Shown here: positions 34,284-42,718 of the stretch, in pieces
Numbering within the stretch: position 1 is the stretch's first letter
Layout: the number at the start of each line of letters is the position of its first letter
DNA from: an uncultured Eubacterium sp.
GTDB taxonomy: Bacteria; Bacillota; Clostridia; Oscillospirales; Acutalibacteraceae
Reading direction: 5' to 3'
Assembly (NCBI RefSeq): GCF_934561735.1
Contig: NZ_CAKTGT010000001.1
Location: forward strand, 1-64,000
DNA: 64,000 bases
The notes under the pieces: generated by a model
What the model saw: only the letters and a program-made list of their open reading frames with translations
Told to the model about the DNA's origin: nothing
Databases searched by the model: none
Made by a program: the position numbers and the translations under genes

Positions 34284-34991
34284 TTATTCGGCTTTGTCGG
34301 CAGCCTTTGTTGTTGAAGGCATATTGCTTCTGTGCTTCAAAACAAGCTTAAATGTACTTTCGTTTTCAATTTTATAAAGCTTCAAAGCCTGCTTTTCGGT
34401 TACCGATACGGTAAGGGTATTGTAATCGGTAACTGCCTTGCCCGATTCCGAAGCGGTTTTGCTTGCGGTAGCGGTTGATACTCTCAAAATTTCAAGGTCT
34501 TTATAAGCTATTTTTGAAGTTTTCTTTTGGGAATCATAAACCAAAACATCTACGGTGTCGCCCTCGCTGATGTAACCGTCGGCACCTGTTACGCTTCCGG
34601 CGGTAAACGAATAAGCAACCTTACCCTTTGGAAGTTTAATTGAAAGTGCAACATCCGAACCGTCTATTGATTCAAGACGCTTTGTATTAATCGGCTCATT
34701 TGCGTAAAGCGGGTCAACCGTTACTTGATTAATAAGCTGTTCCTTATCTGTTGCAACATCGCCTGTTACATCGTCGGCAACAACGGTTTTTGTTTCAAAC
34801 ACGCCTGCATCTTCGGCAAACATTTCCTCTGTAATGGTCGAATTTTTAGGCATATCCGCAACAGGAACGATAACCGCAACCGTGTCGGCATCCTTGATGG
34901 TTGTTTTTTTATCGATTTCGGTTGCAAAGAAATATGTGGCAAATCCTGCGATTAATGCAAAAATAACTGCAATCAAATAAACTTTTTTCAT
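34284..34991 (-). CDS. cpaB: Flp pilus assembly protein CpaB/RcpC
   Basis: The 235-residue protein has an N-terminal membrane segment (VYLIAVIFALIAGFATYFF), then a SAF-like domain (VIVPVADMPKNSTITEEMF) and the CpaB C-domain (GYISEGDTVDVLVYD). In Gram-negatives it works with the outer-membrane secretin. In Gram-positive Tad systems, as here, no secretin is present and it is thought to act in the envelope. The AGGAG ribosome site is well placed. Confidence 0.88.
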   Translation of the reverse strand: MKKVYLIAVIFALIAGFATYFFATEIDKKTTIKDADTVAVIVPVADMPKNSTITEEMFAEDAGVFETKTVVADDVTGDVATDKEQLINQVTVDPLYANEPINTKRLESIDGSDVALSIKLPKGKVAYSFTAGSVTGADGYISEGDTVDVLVYDSQKKTSKIAYKDLEILRVSTATASKTASESGKAVTDYNTLTVSVTEKQALKLYKIENESTFKLVLKHRSNMPSTTKAADKAE

Positions 34992-35102
34992 TTTGTTCTC
35001 CTTTTAGATAAAGCTTTGACTTGACAAAACTTTTTAATTATTTTTTAGAGAGCATATAGCTCTCATTGTTTAAATAAATACTAAGCGCTGAAATTTCCGT
35101 TA

Positions 35103-35765
35103 TCATCCGTTATCTTGGTCGGCAAAGCTGTTTGCCTCAACCTTGTAAACGGACTTGCACTTGAGCGTACGGGTCATACGGCTTTGTCCCGGTTCTACAT
35201 CCCAGTTTACAAGCGGAGTGATGGCATGGTGCGTACCTGTTACGATAACCACAACATCGCCGTTTGAGCGGTTTGTCACCTTGTACTCATATGCGCTCGG
35301 CGAGGTGAGATATTCCTTGTCGTATGTATAAGCAATAGAAACAGACACATCGCTGACATTTACCGGAATTGTGTTTTTTACCTGCATAAGCACTCTTTTT
35401 TCCTGCTCGGACAGTACGCTTTCACCATCCGGAACTTCGGAAGAAGCCTCGTCTTTAAGTTGATCTTCATAATCATCAAGATTATAAGTTTTTTTATAAG
35501 CGGTTACCATACCGGCAGGGCTGTATTCAACATCCGGGCGTTTGTTGCCCTTGTCATAAGCAACATCGGTGTATTCAACGCAAGCCACACGGGCGGCATT
35601 TCGTGCGGAATTTTCCACACCCAACTGGGTATAAAAAAGCCAGCCATAATCCAAGATCATAGCCAAAAGCAACATAAATATCGGGAGGACAAGTACAAAT
35701 TCAAGCATTGACTGACCGTCCTCGGCTTTTCCTTTTTGCCTTATTCGACGATAAAACTTTTTCAA
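35103..35765 (-). CDS. tadE: Tad minor pseudopilin TadE
   Basis: The 220-residue protein has a basic leader ending EDGQSMLEFVLVLPIFML. Gly17 followed by a Glu at +5 and Phe at +6 is the TadE prepilin cleavage pattern, and the hydrophobic helix and NSARNAARVA segment are standard. It would be processed by the TadV peptidase and join the pilus or its base. The start is a TTG at 35763-35765 with AGAGGTG upstream; no better ATG is available. Confidence 0.9.
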   Translation of the reverse strand: MKKFYRRIRQKGKAEDGQSMLEFVLVLPIFMLLLAMILDYGWLFYTQLGVENSARNAARVACVEYTDVAYDKGNKRPDVEYSPAGMVTAYKKTYNLDDYEDQLKDEASSEVPDGESVLSEQEKRVLMQVKNTIPVNVSDVSVSIAYTYDKEYLTSPSAYEYKVTNRSNGDVVVIVTGTHHAITPLVNWDVEPGQSRMTRTLKCKSVYKVEANSFADQDNG

Positions 35766-35825
35766 GAGATTTCACCTCTTAATATTCACTTACATAAATT
35801 TAACATTATGCCCAATTATGAATAG

Positions 35826-35846
35826 TGGGGCAGGAAATCCTGCCCC
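35826..35846 (-). other. strong hairpin downstream of flp
   Basis: GGGGCAGG and CCTGCCCC form an 8-pair GC-rich stem with a short AAAT loop, 32 bases past the flp stop codon, without a following T run. It may protect the pilin mRNA 3' end or partly attenuate transcription into tadE. Its sequence also resembles the palindromic repeat family of this genome. Confidence 0.6.
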
Positions 35847-35877
35847 AGATTCATTTTAAATTTTTACGAGACTAATA

Positions 35878-36051
35878 TTAGTCAACATCACCAACGATGC
35901 CGTTAATTTTTTCGTTAGTCTTGTTGCCGATTTCCTTAGATCTGCTCTTAACTACCAAGAGAACACCGATAAGTACAAGTGCTACAAGAGCAATGATAAG
36001 TACATATTCAAGCATGCCCTGACCGTTTTCGTCTTTGATAAACTTCATCAT
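35878..36051 (-). CDS. flp: Flp/Fap major pilin
   Basis: ATG at 36051 (or 36048, a second Met) follows AAAGGAG and the frame closes at TAA 35878-35880, giving 57 residues. The leader KFIKDENG ends at Gly10, and the mature start QGMLEYVLIIALVALVLIG fits the Flp signature G-x4-E-Y with Glu +5 and Tyr +6, followed by a long hydrophobic helix and a short polar tail. It is the structural subunit of the Tad pilus. It lies between tadV and tadE, with a strong downstream hairpin consistent with high expression. Confidence 0.95.
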   Translation of the reverse strand: MMKFIKDENGQGMLEYVLIIALVALVLIGVLLVVKSRSKEIGNKTNEKINGIVGDVD

Positions 36052-36093
36052 AATAATTTACTCCTTTATATAATTTTTATTTATGATTTTTAT

Positions 36094-36780
36094 TCAAATC
36101 TCTATTTGCCCAACGATTTTTTCCAAAAACGGGAAGCAAAGAGAAATTACCGAAGCCAACGAGATCAGCGGACCGAGTGGAATCAATGTTTTGATACCGC
36201 CCTTTTTGGTTACCTTCAAATATATGAGGCAAACCACAGCCAGCAATCCCACAATTACCATTGACTGGAGGAACAACTGAAAATATATACACAAGCCAAG
36301 GCAAGCGCAATATTTTGTGTCCCCGGCGCCAACCGGTACTTTGAGCAAGGTGGTGAACGCACAGGAAGCAAATCCTATGAAAAAACCGAACCCTGCGGTA
36401 AGCAATATACTCACATCGTTTGTTATACTGTAATATGTAAGGTACACTGCTTGAATTATTATCATTAACAGCAAGAGCGGATTTGGAATTTTCCTAACCA
36501 GTGAATCCACAACTGCTATTGATGCTATCGGAATGAGGAGCAACTCGTTTCTGATTGCGAGTGCCGTATCCGTTGCGGTCAGCATAATTGCCACGGAAGC
36601 AATTATTCCGACAACAATCGACATCACCTTAAATATCGGTGTGTCTATCGGTGCTGCCTTTACCGGGTCCTCCGTTCTTTTGAGCGTCAATTTTTTTGAA
36701 GCAAAAATTGTAACAACTCCGAGAATGATTCCCCAAGCAACTCCGATCAATATCTTAATCCAAATTGAACTTGTAAACAT
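36094..36780 (-). CDS. tadV: prepilin peptidase TadV/CpaA (A24 family)
   Basis: The 228-residue polytopic membrane protease has catalytic Asp residues in VVDSLVRKIPNPLLL and in the GxGD-type motif VPVGAGDTKYCACLG. It lacks the N-terminal methylase domain of PilD, as expected for TadV. It would cleave the Flp and TadE leaders. It is the first gene of the tad operon, with GGAG just upstream. Confidence 0.92.
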   Translation of the reverse strand: MFTSSIWIKILIGVAWGIILGVVTIFASKKLTLKRTEDPVKAAPIDTPIFKVMSIVVGIIASVAIMLTATDTALAIRNELLLIPIASIAVVDSLVRKIPNPLLLLMIIIQAVYLTYYSITNDVSILLTAGFGFFIGFASCAFTTLLKVPVGAGDTKYCACLGLCIYFQLFLQSMVIVGLLAVVCLIYLKVTKKGGIKTLIPLGPLISLASVISLCFPFLEKIVGQIEI

Positions 36781-36818
36781 CTAATCTCCTGCGGAACCTC
36801 TTGTGTTCCTTTAACATA

Positions 36819-36847
36819 AGAATAATACTTTTCTCACACTTTTTCAA
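36819..36847 (-). promoter_or_regulatory. candidate promoter of the tad operon
   Basis: Reading the minus strand, TTGAAA (36842-36847) and TATTCT (36819-36824) are 17 bases apart. A small hairpin GGAAC/GTTCC lies in the leader (36793-36809) just before the tadV ribosome site. Confidence 0.55.
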
Positions 36848-36902
36848 TAAAAAATTCACAGATTTTTCATTTTTGTAGGAATGAGTAATTTGAAAAAGTG
36901 AT

Positions 36903-36921
36903 TTTGTGCAATTTGCACAAA
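36903..36921. promoter_or_regulatory. perfect palindrome upstream of the tad promoter
   Basis: TTTGTGCAATTTGCACAAA has 9-base arms around a single central T. It lies about 55 bases upstream of the tad -35 box and 27 bases past the methyltransferase stop. It looks like a dimeric regulator site; weak terminator activity for the methyltransferase gene is the alternative, but no T run follows. Confidence 0.55.
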
Positions 36922-36947
36922 GAATTTAATTTTTGTTTAATTTTTAG

Positions 36948-38099
36948 TTAAGATTTTACGCTGTAAACTTTAATTTCGAACTCATCTTTATTATACAATG
37001 CAAGCTTTCTGTCAAAGTCCTCATCTGCTTTTATCTTCTTTTTTTCGTTGCAATATTTGAGTTTTCTGTAATCAAGGTCAGCTTCGTAAAACATATACTT
37101 ACCGCCTTTTGATACGGCTTTTGCAAATTGATGAATGAGTTTTTCGCCTTTATACACATCCGTAAACTCTATTTCGTCCGAGTCAAAATAGAGAGCAAAC
37201 TCGGCATCGGCACCCGATACACCGGCTCCGCTTTTAAATGTTTTCTCCATAACATAATTATATGCTTCAATAGGCGAAGCGTTGCAATTTTTTTGTGCAA
37301 AAGTAACAGAATAATCTTTTGCGGAAGAAATATCCTGTGCCACCATTCGTGCACATTGCTCAACGAGAGGACAAATGCCGTTTTGTGCAAGAGCCTGCAT
37401 CCATCCGAGCCAACCGTACATAGCCGTGTAACGCTCTACGCTGATTACGGTTCCGCCGTCTTTAAGATTATTGCCGATGGCAGTTGCAAGAGGCAGGAAG
37501 GCTTGCTGATACGCACCCTCTCTTGCACCCCTTTCGCCGATAACGCTGACACCGCTTGTTTGACGCTGAGCAATATCGAGAAGTCCCCTGAATGAAATGG
37601 CAACATCTGCCTTTTCATCAAGATTAAAATCATAAATGTCCGCAGTTACAAATTCGGTATTTGCAAGTCCGAGTCTTTCGGCAAGTTCCTTTGCGTTGTT
37701 AACAGCCGCCTCATTTTTGTCTACGCCGACAACTTTACACTCCGGATATTGCTGTGCGATAAAGCAGCTTACAAGTCCGCAATCGCAGCCTATATCAAGA
37801 ACCGTGCCGTGAAAATACTCTTTGCCGTCAATAATCATATTGCCGAGATGTCTGAAAAGTCCGCTGTCAAATGCGGCAGAAACACAAAGTGAGCCGTCAA
37901 GAGTTCTGTTTTTCAATTTGTAAAAATATTCATTGTCCGAATTTTGACCCTGTGCTCTTGAATTGAGAGTGTCGGCAAGTTCTTTAACATATCCCTTGTC
38001 GGTTTTGAGCATAAGATTTGCCAAAAATTCATTTGTGCCCTTGTAATACTTCAAATCAAGTGCTTTCATATAATTATCTACTTGTTCGTAAGTTTGCAT
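36948..38099 (-). CDS. class I SAM-dependent methyltransferase
   Basis: The 383-residue protein has a helical N-domain (1-95), a Rossmann methyltransferase core with motif I VLDIGCDCGLVSCF, the acidic loop VVGVDKNEAAVNNA and VTADIYDF, and a C-terminal domain of about 180 residues without a recognised family. Its substrate is not predictable; the N- and C-terminal additions set it apart from small-molecule methyltransferases of minimal size. It is monocistronic, transcribed away from the divergent 222-residue protein gene. Confidence 0.8.
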   Translation of the reverse strand: MQTYEQVDNYMKALDLKYYKGTNEFLANLMLKTDKGYVKELADTLNSRAQGQNSDNEYFYKLKNRTLDGSLCVSAAFDSGLFRHLGNMIIDGKEYFHGTVLDIGCDCGLVSCFIAQQYPECKVVGVDKNEAAVNNAKELAERLGLANTEFVTADIYDFNLDEKADVAISFRGLLDIAQRQTSGVSVIGERGAREGAYQQAFLPLATAIGNNLKDGGTVISVERYTAMYGWLGWMQALAQNGICPLVEQCARMVAQDISSAKDYSVTFAQKNCNASPIEAYNYVMEKTFKSGAGVSGADAEFALYFDSDEIEFTDVYKGEKLIHQFAKAVSKGGKYMFYEADLDYRKLKYCNEKKKIKADEDFDRKLALYNKDEFEIKVYSVKS

Positions 38100-38214
38100 A
38101 ACATAACCTCTTATTATAAATATGTATATATATTACCAATAATGATACAACCGTGTCAAGTTTTGGGCTGTTGTCAATTACGACAAAATTCACACGAAAA
38201 ATTTGTACAAATGC

Positions 38215-38243
38215 TTGTTTTGGTATATTATATATGATATATT
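38215..38243 (+). promoter_or_regulatory. promoter of the 222-residue protein gene
   Basis: TTGTTT (38215-38220) and TATATT (38238-38243) are 17 bases apart. A further TATAAT-like box occurs at about 38247-38252, so the exact start is uncertain. Confidence 0.55.
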
Positions 38244-38295
38244 AGATATAATCGAATACAAATTTTAAGATGCTGATTTAAAAAGGGGTTAAATA

Positions 38296-38964
38296 ATGGT
38301 ATCAAAGCTTGAAAATCTGCTCGGCAAAAGCAAAAATAAAGGCGAAAGTTTGCAATCGGCAATTCAAAGCAAAAACAATCTGATTTCGTTTTCTTTTGAC
38401 GGCAAAGAATATTATGTGGCAATCAGGGATTCCGTGCTTGTTTTTGACGAAAATATGGCACTTCTCTACAACTTTGAAATGAACGAACTTGCCACATCCG
38501 ACAATGAATTTATCAAAAAAGTAAATGCAATAGTTAACGAAAATTCAAACGACCTTGTTCACCTTTATATCAACAAGGTGACGGGAGTTGAGCACATCAC
38601 ATTTTCAAGTTTGTTTGACGCAACCTATATTTTTTGGAAACTGAAAAGAATTATGGGCAGAGATTCCGAGGGCATAACCTCGCTTATTATTGAAAAAGAC
38701 TCAAAGGTTGTCCGCACGGTAAACAACGAAAAACTTGCTTTTAAAGAAAGTATGGACGACACTTTTGCCGGAGATGTTGAGGACAGAACCGCAAGGGACG
38801 AGGAAAAAACCGACTACATTGCCACACTTTCCAGAGTTGAAGATTTGGTGGATATGGTAATCGGCAAAAATGTGAGCGAACTCGGCATACAAAAAGACGA
38901 CGAAAAAGTCAAAAAAGCAATAGAACTTCTTTCAACCCTCGTTGAAGAAGACACAGAAGAATAA
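38296..38964 (+). CDS. hypothetical 222-residue cytoplasmic protein
   Basis: The protein has no signal peptide, membrane segment or Cys motif. Residues about 25-120 look like a mixed beta/alpha domain (LISFSFDGKEYYVAIRDSVLVFDEN). The C-terminal third is acidic and helical (VEDLVDMVIGKNVSELGIQ...LSTLVEEDTEE). I do not recognise a family. It is preceded by GGGG and followed by a perfect hairpin at 39098-39132 that belongs to a dispersed repeat and may serve as its terminator. Confidence 0.7.
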   Translation: MVSKLENLLGKSKNKGESLQSAIQSKNNLISFSFDGKEYYVAIRDSVLVFDENMALLYNFEMNELATSDNEFIKKVNAIVNENSNDLVHLYINKVTGVEHITFSSLFDATYIFWKLKRIMGRDSEGITSLIIEKDSKVVRTVNNEKLAFKESMDDTFAGDVEDRTARDEEKTDYIATLSRVEDLVDMVIGKNVSELGIQKDDEKVKKAIELLSTLVEEDTEE

Positions 38965-39008
38965 TACATAAAAAAATAAGAGGCGAACGCAATTTCTTCG
39001 ACACGCCG

Positions 39009-39240
39009 AAGGCTGTTGAGAAAGTTTCTGAATTTCGTTTTCTTGCGAAGGAAGATGTATATAAATACCTCGACTGAGCAAAAAACGAAAAACGCCGAAA
39101 GTGCCGCAAACTCGATGTTTGCGGCACTTTTCTTTAAATAGTATTATTGAAACAATAATATTTCGGGATAGGCAAGCCTATCCCCTACAAAATCACGCTG
39201 AAATAATTTTGGCGTGGTTCAGGAGCTTTATCGACAGTCT
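39009..39240 (-). repeat. composite intergenic repeat, copy 2 (inverted)
   Basis: Read on the minus strand, module 1 (39240-39211) differs from 13644-13673 at only 3 of 30 positions. Module 3 (39132-39009) repeats the hairpin with CAAAC-ATCGA-GTTTG, the TTCGCAAGAAAACGAAATTC block and CTTTCTCAACAGCCTT. The middle is different: a GGGATAGGC/GCCTATCCC palindrome ending CCCCTAC (39165-39188) replaces the CCTCCCTT module of copy 1. On the plus strand the 14-pair hairpin AAAGTGCCGCAAAC/GTTTGCGGCACTTT with a T run can end the upstream gene. Confidence 0.85.
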
Positions 39241-39241
39241 A

Positions 39242-39898
39242 TTATTTGCTCATTTCTGCACGAGCTTCTTTAATTCTTTGAACAAAGAGCTTGCCTGTTT
39301 CGGTAATCTTGTCGTAATCGCCTGTTTTAGCACCTGCGATAAGTGATGAGCCTGCACCGCAAGCAACAGCACCTGCCTTAATCCATTCCTTAACATTGTC
39401 TACATCAACTCCGCCCGACGGCATCATAACAGCGTTTGGAATAGGACCGTGAATATCTTTGATGAAACGAGGACCTGCAATGTCACCCGGGAACACTTTG
39501 AGGACATCGGCACCGCATTCCATAGCGTGAACAGCCTCGGTAGGAGTGTAAATGCCCGGCATTGACGGAATACCGTATCTGTTGCAGCACTTAACGGTTT
39601 CAGGGTCAAAGTATGGCGAAACAATATATTCGGCACCTGCAAGAATTGCGATTCTTGCCGTTGCGGCATCCATAACGGTGCCTGCACCGATGATGATTTC
39701 ACCCGAATTGTACTTTGCTCTCATTGCTTCAATAAGTTTGTCTGCATGAGGAACGGTGAAAGTAAGTTCAATAGCGGCAACACCGCCGGCGATACAAGCG
39801 TCGGTGATTTTTTCAGCCTGTTCAATAGATGTTGCACGAACAACGGCAACAATACCAACCTCTTGAATTTTTGCAAGAGTTTCAATTTTATTTGACAT
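39242..39898 (-). CDS. eda: KDPG/KHG aldolase
   Basis: The 218-residue class I aldolase has the family Glu in AAIELTFTVPHA, GAGTVMDAATA, YIVSPYFDPE, and the Schiff-base Lys in ADVLKVFPGD, then MMPSGGVDVDNV for phosphate binding. It splits 2-keto-3-deoxy-6-phosphogluconate into pyruvate and glyceraldehyde-3-phosphate. It is the last gene of uxaC-kdgK-eda, so it finishes the hexuronate pathway here rather than a gluconate Entner-Doudoroff route. Confidence 0.95.
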   Translation of the reverse strand: MSNKIETLAKIQEVGIVAVVRATSIEQAEKITDACIAGGVAAIELTFTVPHADKLIEAMRAKYNSGEIIIGAGTVMDAATARIAILAGAEYIVSPYFDPETVKCCNRYGIPSMPGIYTPTEAVHAMECGADVLKVFPGDIAGPRFIKDIHGPIPNAVMMPSGGVDVDNVKEWIKAGAVACGAGSSLIAGAKTGDYDKITETGKLFVQRIKEARAEMSK

Positions 39899-39925
39899 AG
39901 TTAATATCTCCTATTTTTATTTTAC

Positions 39926-39948
39926 GGGCGGATAATATCCGCCCCTAC
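39926..39948. repeat. palindromic CCCCTAC-tailed repeat inside the uxaC-kdgK-eda operon
   Basis: GGGCGGATA and TATCCGCCC form a 9-pair stem with a one-base loop, followed by CTAC. It sits in the 58-base gap between kdgK and eda and could reduce eda expression relative to kdgK or act as an mRNA processing site. Confidence 0.8.
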
Positions 39949-39956
39949 ATATATAT

Positions 39957-41054
39957 TTATCTTTGAACACGGGCACCTGCACCGTTAACCTTAGCCTCAA
40001 CCTCTTTGAGTGAAGCCATTGAAGTGTCGCCCGGAGTGGTCATTGCAAGCGCACCGTGAACAACACCGTAGTTAACAGCCTTTTGTGCGTCCTCATATGT
40101 CATCAAGCCATAGATAAGACCCGAAGCAAAGCTGTCGCCGCCGCCTACACGGTCAAGAATTTCAAGTCCCGGATACTCAAGAGAATTGTAAATTTTGCCG
40201 TCAGCCCAGCAAATAGCCTTCCAGTCGTTTACTGTGGCTGTTTTTACTGTGCGGAGTGTTGTTGCGATAACCTTGAAGTTTGGATAAGCCTTTGTAACGG
40301 TTTCAATCATCTTGTAGTAGCCGTCCATATTCAATTCCTTGAGGTCGGCGTCGTTGCCCTCAACCTCAAAGCCGAGAGAAGCGGTGAAGTCCTCCTCGTT
40401 GCCTATCATAACATCAACATATTTTGCAATTTCTTTGTTAACTTCTTGAGCCTTTACCTGACCGCCGATACCTTTCCAAAGTGACGGACGATAGTTAAGG
40501 TCGTAAGAAACAACCGTGCCGTATTCCTTTGCTTTTTTAACAGCTGTGATAACTGTTTGAGCGGCTGTTTCGGACAAAGCAGCATAAATTCCGCCTGTGT
40601 GAAGCCAACGAACACCGAGGGTGCCAAAAATATAGTCCCAATCAATATCCTCAGGTTTGAGCTGTGAAGCGGCTGTGTTGCCTCTGTCAGATGCACCGAC
40701 AGCACCACGGATGCCAAAGCCTCTTTCGGTAAAGTTAATGCCGTTTCTTACGGTTCTGCCGATACCGTCATAAGGTACCCACTTGATGAGTGATGTATCC
40801 ACACCGCCCTGAAGAATAAGATCTTCCATAAGATAGCCGATCTCGTTTTCCGCAAATGCGGTAACAACCGATGTTTTCATACCAAAGCATCTGCGAAGTC
40901 CACGGGCAACATTGTATTCGCCGCCGCCTTCCCAAGCTCTGAATGAGCGTGCAGTTTTTATTCTGCCTTCGCCCGGGTCAAGTCTGAGCATAATTTCGCC
41001 GAGAGAAATCTCGTCAAACATACACTCTTCTTTAGGTCTTAAATTAAGATTCAT
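39957..41054 (-). CDS. kdgK: 2-keto-3-deoxygluconate kinase (PfkB family)
   Basis: The 365-residue ribokinase-fold protein has the N-terminal substrate region (SLGEIMLRLDPGEGRI, WEGGGEYNVARGLRRCFG) and the catalytic C-terminal signature DRVGGGDSFASGLIYGL with the base Asp. It phosphorylates KDG to KDPG for Eda. ATG at 41054 is chosen because the in-frame GTG at 41063 overlaps the AGGTGA ribosome site. Position between uxaC and eda fixes the role; similarity alone would also allow another sugar kinase. Confidence 0.88.
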   Translation of the reverse strand: MNLNLRPKEECMFDEISLGEIMLRLDPGEGRIKTARSFRAWEGGGEYNVARGLRRCFGMKTSVVTAFAENEIGYLMEDLILQGGVDTSLIKWVPYDGIGRTVRNGINFTERGFGIRGAVGASDRGNTAASQLKPEDIDWDYIFGTLGVRWLHTGGIYAALSETAAQTVITAVKKAKEYGTVVSYDLNYRPSLWKGIGGQVKAQEVNKEIAKYVDVMIGNEEDFTASLGFEVEGNDADLKELNMDGYYKMIETVTKAYPNFKVIATTLRTVKTATVNDWKAICWADGKIYNSLEYPGLEILDRVGGGDSFASGLIYGLMTYEDAQKAVNYGVVHGALAMTTPGDTSMASLKEVEAKVNGAGARVQR

Positions 41055-41083
41055 AATAATCACCTAAGCCTTTCAATGTTATG

Positions 41084-42484
41084 TTAAAATCCAAAATATT
41101 TTATAGCGTTATTATAAGAAATGCCGCAAACAATTTCCTTGAGTACATCCTCGTCATAAGCATACCAGCCGTCCTCAACCCATCTGCCGAGCAAACGGCA
41201 CATAATTCTTCTGAAATACTCGTGTCTGCCGTATGAAGTGAATGAACGAGAATCCGTTTCCATACCAACAAATTTGCCGAGTACACCGAGGTTGCCGAGC
41301 GACTTCATCTGTGCGGTCATACCGTCCATTGTGTCAAGGAACCACCACGCAGGGCCGTACTGAATTTTGCTCTCTGCCTCTGTGCCTTGGAAGTTGCCGA
41401 GCATAGTTGCAAGCACGGTGTTGTCTTTGTCGTTAAGATTGAACAAAATCGTTTTAGGCAGCACATTGTTTACATCAAGTGCATCCAAAAATCTTGAAAG
41501 AGTGATTGCAACCTCGCAGTCGCCTACGCTGTCAAATCCTGTGTCCGCACCGATTGCCTTGAACATTCTTGTGGAGTTGTTGCGAATTGCACCGATGTGG
41601 ATTTCCATAGCCCAATCAAGTTCGTGATACTTTTCGCCGAGTGCAAGAAGCACCGCCGTTCTGTATTTGTCGCCGTCTGCCTGTGACGGAACATCGCCGC
41701 TCATAGCCTGACGGAACACTTTTTCAATTTCTTCATCGCTTGCTTTGTCAAACGGAACATATTCAAACGCCTGGTCCGAAACCTTGCAACCGACTTCGTT
41801 GAAATAATCGCATCTTTTAAAAAGTGCGGCAATTACATCCTTGTATGATTTAATTTCAACGCCTGCCGCTTCGCCCAAATTCTTAATGTAATCGGCAAAA
41901 CCGTCAAGGTGAATGTTAAGTGCCTTATCCGGTCTGAATGACGGAAGCACCTTGCAGTCAAAATCGTCAACTTCTTTAAGAAGCTTGTGATATTCAAGGT
42001 CGTCAATCGGGTCATCCGTTGTGCAAACAACCTTTACATTGCTGTTTGTAATAAGGCTTTGCGGACGAAAATCGCCGTTTTTGATTGCCTCGTTGGCTCT
42101 TTTGTAAATATCCCTTGCGGTTTTTGCGTTGAGCGGTGTGTCAATTCCGAAATATCTTTGAAGCTCAATATGTGCCCAGTGATAAAGCGGATTGCCGATG
42201 CAATATTGCAACGCTTCGCCAAACTTAACAAACTTTTCTTCGCCCGAAGCGTCACCCGTGCAGTACTTTTCATCAATACCGGCACTTCTCATTGCACGCC
42301 ATTTGTAGTGGTCGCCCGACAGCCATAGCTGTGAAATATCGGACGGCTCTTTGTTTTCATAAATCTCTTTAGGGCTCAAGTGACAATGATAATCGCAAAT
42401 AGGCATATTTTCCGCAAAATCGTGGAACAGCTTTTTTGCACACTCGGTGTCAAGCAAGAAGTCCTTACCCATAAACTCTGTCAT
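41084..42484 (-). CDS. uxaC: glucuronate isomerase
   Basis: The 466-residue enzyme has the amidohydrolase-like TIM barrel of the UxaC family. Its signatures include MPICDYHCHLSPKEIYEN near the N-terminus (metal-binding His-x-His), TTDDPIDDLEYH, MEIHIGAIRNNS and VGMETDSRSFTSYGRHEYFRRI. It converts D-glucuronate to D-fructuronate (and galacturonate to tagaturonate). It heads the uxaC-kdgK-eda operon with a clear promoter; the intermediate steps are supplied by the uxuA/uxuB-like operon at 52.8-54.7 kb. Confidence 0.95.
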   Translation of the reverse strand: MTEFMGKDFLLDTECAKKLFHDFAENMPICDYHCHLSPKEIYENKEPSDISQLWLSGDHYKWRAMRSAGIDEKYCTGDASGEEKFVKFGEALQYCIGNPLYHWAHIELQRYFGIDTPLNAKTARDIYKRANEAIKNGDFRPQSLITNSNVKVVCTTDDPIDDLEYHKLLKEVDDFDCKVLPSFRPDKALNIHLDGFADYIKNLGEAAGVEIKSYKDVIAALFKRCDYFNEVGCKVSDQAFEYVPFDKASDEEIEKVFRQAMSGDVPSQADGDKYRTAVLLALGEKYHELDWAMEIHIGAIRNNSTRMFKAIGADTGFDSVGDCEVAITLSRFLDALDVNNVLPKTILFNLNDKDNTVLATMLGNFQGTEAESKIQYGPAWWFLDTMDGMTAQMKSLGNLGVLGKFVGMETDSRSFTSYGRHEYFRRIMCRLLGRWVEDGWYAYDEDVLKEIVCGISYNNAIKYFGF

Positions 42485-42513
42485 AGCAGTTCTCCTATAT
42501 TTTAATCAAAAAT

Positions 42514-42542
42514 ATTATATAACTAATCTTTTTGTAATTCAA
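42514..42542 (-). promoter_or_regulatory. promoter of uxaC-kdgK-eda
   Basis: On the minus strand TTGAAT (42537-42542) and TATAAT (42514-42519) are 17 bases apart, about 30 bases before the uxaC start codon. Confidence 0.75.
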
Positions 42543-42648
42543 TATTAATTAATTACATTTTTATATTTTTTTATAACCATAAAATAAAAATTACGGTCGC
42601 CGCCTGCCGATGTTTACAAAAAATATAAGATTTGTTAATCAAATAAAA

Positions 42649-42677
42649 TTGACTTTAAGCCGAAATTGTCATAATAT
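42649..42677 (+). promoter_or_regulatory. promoter of the TM2 protein gene
   Basis: TTGACT (42649-42654) and TAATAT (42672-42677) have a 17-base spacer. The start codon lies about 35 bases beyond the expected transcription start. Confidence 0.7.
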
Positions 42678-42718
42678 ATACCCATAGACAATAAAGTTAT
42701 TTGAAAGGAGATATAACT

